10,400 nucleotides of DNA, taken from an uncultured Erysipelotrichaceae bacterium. GTDB lineage: Bacteria; Bacillota_I; Bacilli_A; RF39; UBA660. Under the pieces are notes generated by a model that did no database searches, had not been told where the DNA came from, and was given only the letters and a program-made list of their open reading frames with translations. Shown piece after piece: positions 5,694-10,400 of this stretch (within the stretch, counting starts at the first letter, position 1; each line of letters starts with the position of its first letter). The stretch is taken from assembly GCA_951801995.1 (NCBI GenBank), contig CATOOY010000039.1, forward strand, positions 1-10,400, read 5' to 3'. The position numbers were made by a program, and so were the translations under genes.

Positions 5694-6816
5694 ATTTTTG
5701 CCTCCTTAATCCTTTGTAGGATAATAAAATCATGCATATGGAAAATAGGAGAAGACTTACTATATTTAAAACATATCTATTTAATGTATCATAGTAATAG
5801 AGACTATAAAAGCCATCTGTTATCATATTTGCTGGATTGATTTTATTTAAAATTGGTATATTTTTATCTATTATATATTTCATGGTAATTCCCATCATAC
5901 CAGATAGAAAACAACCTAACATAGTAATGGATATTAAAATACCTGTTTTAGTATTTTCATCTTTTTTTATAAGGGTTGCTATACTTATTCCTAAAGAAAG
6001 ACCTGCTAGGGATCCTAAGAGTGCTAGTAAAATGATATATGGAATAGGGGAGCTATAATTTACTTTTAACACGAATATAGTATACATAAAGAGGATTGCT
6101 ATACCTATTATTTGTACAATATAACTAGCTAAGAGACTTGCTAATAACATTTTCAATTTATGAATAGGGGATATGGAAGTTCTTTTTCCTACTGAACTTG
6201 TGTTTGCTAGTTTATAGTTTGTAATAAACATAGAAAGGATTCCTCCATATAAACATGTCATAGCAATTAATGTATAGTATTCTATCATGGTATAACTTAA
6301 GTTTTTGCTTGTAATGTTATTTAATTTTACTTCGTTTTGTGTAATTATATTTTGTATTTTTTGATAGTGGATGTTTTTATTTAGTAATGTTTTTATTATA
6401 TCTTGGTTACAATTTATTTCGTCTACTATGTTTTTTAGTATTGTTTCATTGATTCCATTTTCATTTACTTTTATTTTTATATTTTCTTTTTCAAAAATTA
6501 AATATCCTGTTATTTTCTTTTCTTCTAATAATTTTTTTGCTTTTTCTATATTGGTATAAGTAACTGAGAAGAGTCTATCTTTATTTTTTTTATCACTTAA
6601 ATGTGTAAATGTATTTTTAAATAGTTCTTCTTTTTGATAGTTTTCATTGTTTATGATTGCTATTTTTATTATTTTTAATTTTTCACTATTTTCTATATTG
6701 GAAAAAGCCATGTGGAAAAATGTCCCAAGTAGAATAGGAAAGGCAAATGTCCAAAATAAGAGTATTTTATTTTTTAAAAGTATTTTTAATGTATATTTAA
6801 AATTATGAGAAAACAT
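5680..6816 (-). CDS. ABC-2 type exporter permease, first subunit
   Basis: 378 residues. An N-terminal helix (about 17-36, containing FWTFAFPILLGTFF) is followed by a variable extracytoplasmic domain of about 140 residues and then a C-terminal bundle of about five helices. The NPANMITDGFYSLYY segment before the last helix is a usual ABC-2 permease landmark. It is distinct in sequence from the downstream permease, so the exporter is probably a heterodimer of permeases. Its ATG (6816-6814) shares one base with the TAA of the ATPase gene (TAATG). No strong ribosome site lies at close distance, so translation probably depends on coupling. The extracytoplasmic domain would contact the substrate or cell-wall side; this is inferred from the topology. 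Confidence 0.9.
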   Translation of the reverse strand: MFSHNFKYTLKILLKNKILLFWTFAFPILLGTFFHMAFSNIENSEKLKIIKIAIINNENYQKEELFKNTFTHLSDKKNKDRLFSVTYTNIEKAKKLLEEKKITGYLIFEKENIKIKVNENGINETILKNIVDEINCNQDIIKTLLNKNIHYQKIQNIITQNEVKLNNITSKNLSYTMIEYYTLIAMTCLYGGILSMFITNYKLANTSSVGKRTSISPIHKLKMLLASLLASYIVQIIGIAILFMYTIFVLKVNYSSPIPYIILLALLGSLAGLSLGISIATLIKKDENTKTGILISITMLGCFLSGMMGITMKYIIDKNIPILNKINPANMITDGFYSLYYYDTLNRYVLNIVSLLLFSICMILLSYKGLRRQKYDSI

Positions 6817-7754
6817 TAGTCTCTAAGATCCTTCCCTGTTAAGTTTAAAAATACATCATTTAAGGTAGGTCTTTCTGAAAATACTTTATCATATGTTATA
6901 TTGTTTTGTTTTAAAAATTTCATTAATTCTTCTAAATTGTTTTTGCCTTTTTTGTAAGTGATTGTTAATATGTTTTTATTTATATTTACTTCTTCTACTG
7001 TTTTAAATGTTTTTATTTTTTCTAGGTTTTCCTTTTTTATTTCTTTTATTTCTACTGTTATTTTTTCTTCTATATCTGCTAGTTTTTTTAGAGAGTCTTT
7101 GTTTCCCTCGGCTAGTATTTTTCCTTTATCTAAGATAATAATTCTATCACATAATATTTCTGCTTCTTCCATATAGTGGGTGGTATATATAATTGTAGCA
7201 CCTTCTTTTCTTAGTTTTTTGATTCCTTCTAAAATGTTATTTCTACTTTGTGGATCTACAGCGACAGTTGGTTCATCTAAAAATATTATTTTGGGTTTAT
7301 GAGCGATTCCACAAGCTATGTTGAGTCTTCTTTTGAGTCCGCCTGATAATTGTTTTGGGTAGAATTTTTTGTATTCTATTAAGCCAACTAAATCTAGTGC
7401 TTCTTCTATGTATTGTTTTCTTTTTTCTTTTTCTTTAATATAAAGGCCACAAAAATAATCTATATTTTCATAGACGGTTAATTCTTCTAATACAGCTATT
7501 TCTTGAAAAACGACACCTATTTCTTTTTTTAAGTCATATGCATTTGGTTCCATTTCTTTTCCTAATATTTTTATATTTCCTTGTTTAAAGGAAAGAAGGG
7601 ATAATAGGCAATTTATTGTTGTTGATTTTCCACTTCCATTTGGTCCTAATAGGCCTAATATCTCTCCTTTTTTTACTTCAAATGATAAGTTATCTAGTGC
7701 AAGTTTGTTTTTATATTCCTTGGTTAAGTTTTTTACCTCAATTATATTTTCCAT
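6816..7754 (-). CDS. ABC exporter ATP-binding protein
   Basis: 312 residues with every nucleotide-binding motif: Walker A GPNGSGKST (37-45), Q-loop Gln84, signature LSGGL (136-140), Walker B IIFLDE (156-161), D-loop VDPQ (166-169) and H-loop His193. The signature plus KRRLNIACGI and the AVDPQSRNNI stretch are typical of ATPases that serve ABC-2 (DrrA/NatA-like) exporters. A C-terminal domain of about 85 residues ends in RPTLNDVFLNLTGKDLRD, the standard tail of this subfamily. It powers the two permeases encoded directly downstream. The ribosome site GAGGG (7766-7762) is about seven bases upstream of the ATG. No regulator gene is adjacent, although such operons often have one. Confidence 0.96.
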   Translation of the reverse strand: MENIIEVKNLTKEYKNKLALDNLSFEVKKGEILGLLGPNGSGKSTTINCLLSLLSFKQGNIKILGKEMEPNAYDLKKEIGVVFQEIAVLEELTVYENIDYFCGLYIKEKEKRKQYIEEALDLVGLIEYKKFYPKQLSGGLKRRLNIACGIAHKPKIIFLDEPTVAVDPQSRNNILEGIKKLRKEGATIIYTTHYMEEAEILCDRIIILDKGKILAEGNKDSLKKLADIEEKITVEIKEIKKENLEKIKTFKTVEEVNINKNILTITYKKGKNNLEELMKFLKQNNITYDKVFSERPTLNDVFLNLTGKDLRD

Positions 7755-7776
7755 TGTTTTTCCCTCTTTCTATTTT

Positions 7777-7805
7777 ATTATATAAGTTAGGAAGTGATAT
7801 GTAAA
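7777..7805 (-). promoter_or_regulatory. Promoter of the ABC exporter operon
   Basis: On the minus strand, TTTACA (7805-7800) and a perfect TATAAT (7782-7777) are separated by exactly 17 bases, predicting a start near 7770 and a leader of about 16 bases. This is the best consensus promoter in the window. Confidence 0.75.
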
Positions 7806-7818
7806 TGTTTTTTCATTT
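7803..7818. promoter_or_regulatory. Short inverted repeat between two back-to-back promoters
   Basis: AAATG (7803-7807), a six-T spacer and CATTT (7814-7818) form a 5-base inverted repeat. It overlaps the exporter -35 box and the -35 box of the opposing plus-strand promoter. It could be an operator, but five bases in AT-rich DNA is weak evidence. Confidence 0.25.
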
Positions 7819-7844
7819 GTGTTTTTATAAAAATGTGATATAAC
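7817..7844 (+). promoter_or_regulatory. Possible plus-strand promoter opposite the exporter promoter
   Basis: TTGTGT (7817-7822), a 16-base spacer and TATAAC (7839-7844), with TG at 7836-7837 forming an extended -10. It points away from the exporter operon, toward the terminator at 7900-7922, with no gene in between. Confidence 0.4.
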
Positions 7845-7850
7845 AAGTAA

Positions 7851-7930
7851 GTAGTATGGGGATGTACATAACTACTATATATTTTAGGAATAAAAAATAC
7901 CTAATATCATAGTTATATTAGGCTTTTTTT
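7851..7930 (+). ncRNA. Possible small RNA of about 80 bases
   Basis: Bounded by the predicted promoter at 7817-7844 and by a hairpin (7900-7922) followed on this strand by seven T (7924-7930). The 5' part can fold AGTAGT (7850-7855) with ACTACT (7871-7876) around a GGGGATGTAC loop, leaving an A-rich linker before the terminator stem. There is no reading frame with a ribosome site. The 3' end is antisense to the last codons of the UDG-fold gene. This is prediction only. Confidence 0.25.
7892..7930. terminator. Two-way terminator overlapping the stop codon of the UDG-fold gene
   Basis: CCTAATAT (7900-7907) and ATATTAGG (7915-7922) form a perfect 8-base stem with a 7-base loop. On the minus strand it is followed by TA and six T (7897-7892); on the plus strand by C and seven T. 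The TAA stop (7915-7913) is partly inside the stem, so the last codons of the gene form the 5' arm. Confidence 0.8.
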
Positions 7931-8797
7931 GATGCTTTTTATGTCTTCTATTGTTTTATCTATATTAAATCTACCATTTCCCACTGGGTAGTATGTTGCA
8001 TACATTTTATATGTATTTCCGTTTATTTCTTTTAAAAATTGTTTTTTTCTTACTTTAGAGACAGATATTTTTTCATTTAGTATAATAGAGCTTACTTGAT
8101 TTCCTAATAATATAGTTATTTTAGGTTTAATAATGTCAATTTCTTCTTGTAATAAGTGTAAGTATTTTCTGAAAATTTCATCGGGTAGAGGTCTTGCATC
8201 TATTTGGGTACATTTTGCAAGATTGGTAATGAAATATTTATGTTTTTCTATGTTTTGGTATACTTTTTTGGCAAACTTTTCTGTCCACTCTTTTCTTTTT
8301 AATTTTTTTATTTGTATATATATTTCTTTATCTAATAAGTCTATATTATAAAATAGATCCCATATGTTTTTGCTTCCTAACCATGGTGCATTGATTCCTT
8401 TCCAGTTTTTATTTGCTGCTATATTTTTACTTGTGGGATTCATAAAAACGAAGCAAATGTTTGGTTTTTGGGTACAACCTCCAAAATAGATAGAATTTAG
8501 GTTTTTATCTCCATATTTTTTTTGCATTTTATCATATTTTTGTTTTAAACTTTCTAGGTTTTTGATGGGGTGTGCAGTTATTATAGTATAACTATGTGCA
8601 TGTATAGTAAATATACAAGTATTTGTTTCTACATAGAAGTTTTTTCCTTTTTGTGTTATTGTGTTTGCTTCTTTTATTTTTTTTATACAGTAAGGTATTA
8701 TGTCTTTTTCTATTTGTAGATTTCTTTTTATTCTATCTATTCCCATTTTTGTTGTATGAATTTTATCTATATTATTTAGTAATATTTCTTTTTCCAT
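7913..8797 (-). CDS. DUF3781 domain fused to a uracil-DNA-glycosylase-fold domain
   Basis: 294 residues, soluble. Residues 1-79 (LLNNIDKIHTTKMGIDRIKRN through KGKNFYVE to SYTIITAHPIK) match the small DUF3781 family, of unknown role. From about residue 100 the protein follows the uracil-DNA glycosylase superfamily: a motif-1-like FVFMNPT (116-122, compare the GMNPG/GINPG loops of SMUG and MUG), then YFITNLAKC (188-196), PDEIFRKYLHLLQEEIDIIKP (205-225) and ITILLG (227-232), and a late motif-2-like TYYPVGNG (268-275) where other members have HPS. It may excise damaged bases or act on nucleic acid in another way; the specificity is not readable. GGAG (8814-8811) is eight bases before ATG 8797. 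It is transcribed alone, ending at a terminator that overlaps the stop. The DUF3781 call is from memory of the family; the fold call rests on the pattern of several blocks. Confidence 0.78.
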   Translation of the reverse strand: MEKEILLNNIDKIHTTKMGIDRIKRNLQIEKDIIPYCIKKIKEANTITQKGKNFYVETNTCIFTIHAHSYTIITAHPIKNLESLKQKYDKMQKKYGDKNLNSIYFGGCTQKPNICFVFMNPTSKNIAANKNWKGINAPWLGSKNIWDLFYNIDLLDKEIYIQIKKLKRKEWTEKFAKKVYQNIEKHKYFITNLAKCTQIDARPLPDEIFRKYLHLLQEEIDIIKPKITILLGNQVSSIILNEKISVSKVRKKQFLKEINGNTYKMYATYYPVGNGRFNIDKTIEDIKSIKKSLI

Positions 8798-8799
8798 AA

Positions 8800-9039
8800 T
8801 GTTTACTCCTTTTTTAGATAAAAAGTTTTGTTTTTTAATTAAAAGCTTTTATTTTAAAATATATTTGTAAGAATTTAAAATTATTTTACTACTAATTTAT
8901 TACTTTTGAAAGTGAAAATATAAAAAATTGTAATAATTTATGTGCGTATCTTTCCAAAACAAAAATATTGTAAACTTCTATAAAGAAAGGTTATAAAGAT
9001 ATTTAAGAATAGTTTCTTAAAAAATACAATTTTTTTCAT
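8800..9039. other. AT-rich gap without a recognised gene
   Basis: The 312-base gap between the UDG-fold gene and the FtsX permease gene holds the UDG-fold gene's leader at its left end and the permease terminator at its right end. In between I see only short unsupported frames (18 and 23 codons, no ribosome site), a weak plus-strand TTGTAA/TATAAA pair at about 8969-8997 with 18-base spacing, and an AT-only style inverted repeat, TTTAAGAA (9002-9009) with TTCTTAAA (9014-9021). No tRNA, repeat array or att-like site is visible. Confidence 0.5.
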
Positions 9040-9076
9040 AAAAAAGACAAATAAGCTTTTTATTTACCTATTTGTC
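9040..9076 (-). terminator. Terminator of the FtsX-type permease gene
   Basis: GACAAATA and TATTTGTC (9046-9053 and 9069-9076) form an 8-base stem around a 15-base loop. On the minus strand it is followed directly by six T (9045-9040). It lies 33 bases past the TAA at 9110. Confidence 0.75.
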
Positions 9077-9086
9077 GGCAGTCTGA

Positions 9087-9110
9087 AAGTATAGTAATAA
9101 AACTATACTT
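9087..9110 (-). other. Second hairpin at the stop codon of the permease gene
   Basis: AAGTATAGT (9087-9095) and ACTATACTT (9102-9110) are perfect 9-base inverted repeats with a 6-base loop. They start at the last base of the TAA stop and are not followed by a T-run, so alone this would not terminate transcription. It may stabilise the 3' end ahead of the true terminator. Confidence 0.5.
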
Positions 9111-10400
9111 TATTCACTTCTTAAAGATTCTACAGGATCTTTTTTACTTGCCATACGAGCTGGGATAAGTCCTGCTATTACAGTAAGAATTATACTTATG
9201 AGTACTAAAATAATGGCTCCTGTTAGTGGTAATTTACTGATAGTGTGAACCTCTGTTATTTTTTCGATAATAATGTTGGTTGGGATATTGATAAGAACTG
9301 TGATTCCTATTCCTAAGATACCTGCTACAAAACCTACAATTAATGTTTCGGCATTGAATACTCTTGATATGTCTTTTTTTGAGGCTCCAATTGCTCTTAA
9401 TATTCCTATTTCTTTTGTTCTTTCTAGAACAGATATATAAGTAATGATACCAATCATAATACTAGAAACAATAAGGGAGATAGATACAAAACCAATTAAT
9501 ACATAACTTATCATATCTACTATACTGGTTACAGAACTCATTAGCATTCCTACTAAGTCATTATAATGAATTTGATTTTCTTCTTTTTGATTTTTGTTAT
9601 ATTTTTTTATGATATCTTTGATGTCATCTTTTGCTTTGAAGTCTTTAGCATAAATATAAATAGAAGATGGTTTTTCTAAGTCAACGGCTCCTAGTTTTTC
9701 TAGAGTACTTTCATAAGTTGCACTTGCTTCTTCTTTATATTTTGTAATGATATTTGTTAATTCTTCTGGTGATAGAGAACTTAAATATGCTTTTTGTTCA
9801 TTGCTTAAATTTTCCATTTGAAATTTTTCATCATTAAAGGAAAGTCCTGTTAAAATATTTTTTTCTTTATTTTCTTTTTGTTCTTTTACAATTTCCGTTT
9901 CATTTATTTTTTTGATAACATGTCTTTCTAGATCTTTGGTATATAAAATACCTCCTAGTGTATTGGTAGATACTTTTGATTCTTCATTTGGCTTTACAAT
10001 TCCTACTACTTTTATTTCTTCAGCATCTTTTATTTTATTTTTTATATATTCTTCATTTTCACTTTTGTCTATCCAAATATTTCCTTTTTTTTCATAGTAA
10101 TCTGTATTTAATAATACTTTGTAAGAAAGGTTTGTTATTTCTTTATAAGAATAGCTTTCTACTTTTGCTTCTACTTTTTCTTTTTTTGTTACTTTTTTCA
10201 TCATGTTTTCTAATTCTTTTTGATCTTTGAGTCCTAATGCATATAAAACATAGTCACTTACTTTGTTATCTTTGTCTACTAAAAGTACAACTTCATTATA
10301 CTTTTTAGGCATTCTTCCACTTACTATTTGATATAATTTTTTATTTAAGTTTTCATTTTCAAACATAGGTGTCCATATGTCAGTTGTCATCATAAAGTTG
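9110..10400 (-). CDS. FtsX/MacB-type ABC transporter permease, C-terminal part (partial)
   Basis: The frame stays open through the right edge (codons for Asn and Phe precede the Met at 10393), so the 5' end lies outside and no start can be assigned. About 430 residues are visible. The first 285 or so form a charged extracytoplasmic domain rich in Lys and Glu. Three helices follow, roughly 291-320, 348-372 and 388-411. The classic FtsX block ERTKEIGILRAIGASKKDI lies after the first of these helices, and the usual end PARMASKKDPVESLRSE closes the protein. Members of this family move or signal through mechanical coupling to an ATPase, such as LolCDE, MacB and peptide-sensing or antibiotic-resistance ABC systems. 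In Firmicutes the ATPase can be a separate upstream gene or fused at the N-terminus; that part is not visible here. Confidence 0.93.
   Translation of the reverse strand, partial: NFMMTTDIWTPMFENENLNKKLYQIVSGRMPKKYNEVVLLVDKDNKVSDYVLYALGLKDQKELENMMKKVTKKEKVEAKVESYSYKEITNLSYKVLLNTDYYEKKGNIWIDKSENEEYIKNKIKDAEEIKVVGIVKPNEESKVSTNTLGGILYTKDLERHVIKKINETEIVKEQKENKEKNILTGLSFNDEKFQMENLSNEQKAYLSSLSPEELTNIITKYKEEASATYESTLEKLGAVDLEKPSSIYIYAKDFKAKDDIKDIIKKYNKNQKEENQIHYNDLVGMLMSSVTSIVDMISYVLIGFVSISLIVSSIMIGIITYISVLERTKEIGILRAIGASKKDISRVFNAETLIVGFVAGILGIGITVLINIPTNIIIEKITEVHTISKLPLTGAIILVLISIILTVIAGLIPARMASKKDPVESLRSE

Noticed and set aside
390..8797. A repair island combining UvsE with the UDG-fold protein
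   Set aside because: The two genes are about 6.6 kb apart, on opposite strands, with an exporter operon and other genes between them, and have separate promoters and terminators.
9002..9021. Inverted repeat TTTAAGAA/TTCTTAAA as a terminator or attachment site
   Set aside because: The stem is almost all A-T, no gene ends next to it on either strand, and there is no second copy or integrase nearby.
1..10400. Mollicute genetic code (TGA read as tryptophan)
   Set aside because: Tryptophan codons in the recognised conserved motifs are TGG, and no family-matched gene has an in-frame TGA or needs one to reach normal length.
1..10400. CRISPR array, tRNA, rRNA, insertion sequence or phage module
   Set aside because: I saw no regularly spaced direct repeats, no cloverleaf or rRNA-like stretch with raised GC, and no transposase, integrase or phage structural protein motifs.

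Overview
The window comes from a very AT-rich, low-GC Gram-positive bacterium (Bacillota, a Clostridia- or Bacilli-like lineage). The clues are the base composition, strong GGAGG-type ribosome sites, short AT-rich promoters, hairpin plus T-run terminators, and the families present: a Firmicute-type UvsE, DUF4474, DUF3781, and ABC-2 and FtsX/MacB-type exporters. The standard genetic code fits: tryptophans are read from TGG, no real gene has an in-frame TGA, and the stops seen are TAA or TAG. Species cannot be named from the sequence.

Layout, left to right. Positions 1-188 (+) hold the 3' end of a gene encoding a cysteine-containing, possibly zinc-ribbon tail, followed by a terminator at 227-267. 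At 390-1316 (+) is a UV-damage endonuclease gene (uvsE family), which converges on an unrecognised 316-residue cytoplasmic protein (1373-2323, -) across a two-way terminator at 1331-1358. Next, on the minus strand, is a two-gene operon: a membrane-anchored DUF4474 protein (3468-4394), then an overlapping calcineurin-like metallophosphoesterase (2615-3478), ended by a hairpin at 2575-2611. A second minus-strand operon (7754 down to 4545) encodes a complete ABC-2 exporter: one ATPase and two different permeases, coupled by a TAATG junction and a 14-base overlap, with a clear TTTACA-17-TATAAT promoter. Then come a minus-strand gene joining a DUF3781 domain to a uracil-DNA-glycosylase-fold domain (7913-8797), a 312-base intergenic gap, and the C-terminal part of a large FtsX/MacB-type ABC permease (9110 to beyond 10400).

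How they work together. Two genes, the UvsE-family enzyme and the UDG-fold protein, point to DNA repair, but they lie about 6.6 kb apart on opposite strands and are not an operon. The exporter operon and the FtsX permease are typical transport genes with no substrate that can be read from the sequence, and no regulator gene accompanies the exporter here.

No clearly new multi-gene defence or mobile system is visible, and I found no CRISPR array, tRNA, rRNA, transposase or integrase. The best leads are: a UvsE-family protein in which one metal-ligand histidine appears to be lysine; the DUF3781/UDG-fold fusion; a hairpin that buries the start codon of the DUF4474 gene; and two plus-strand orphan promoters that could make short RNAs running into terminators.
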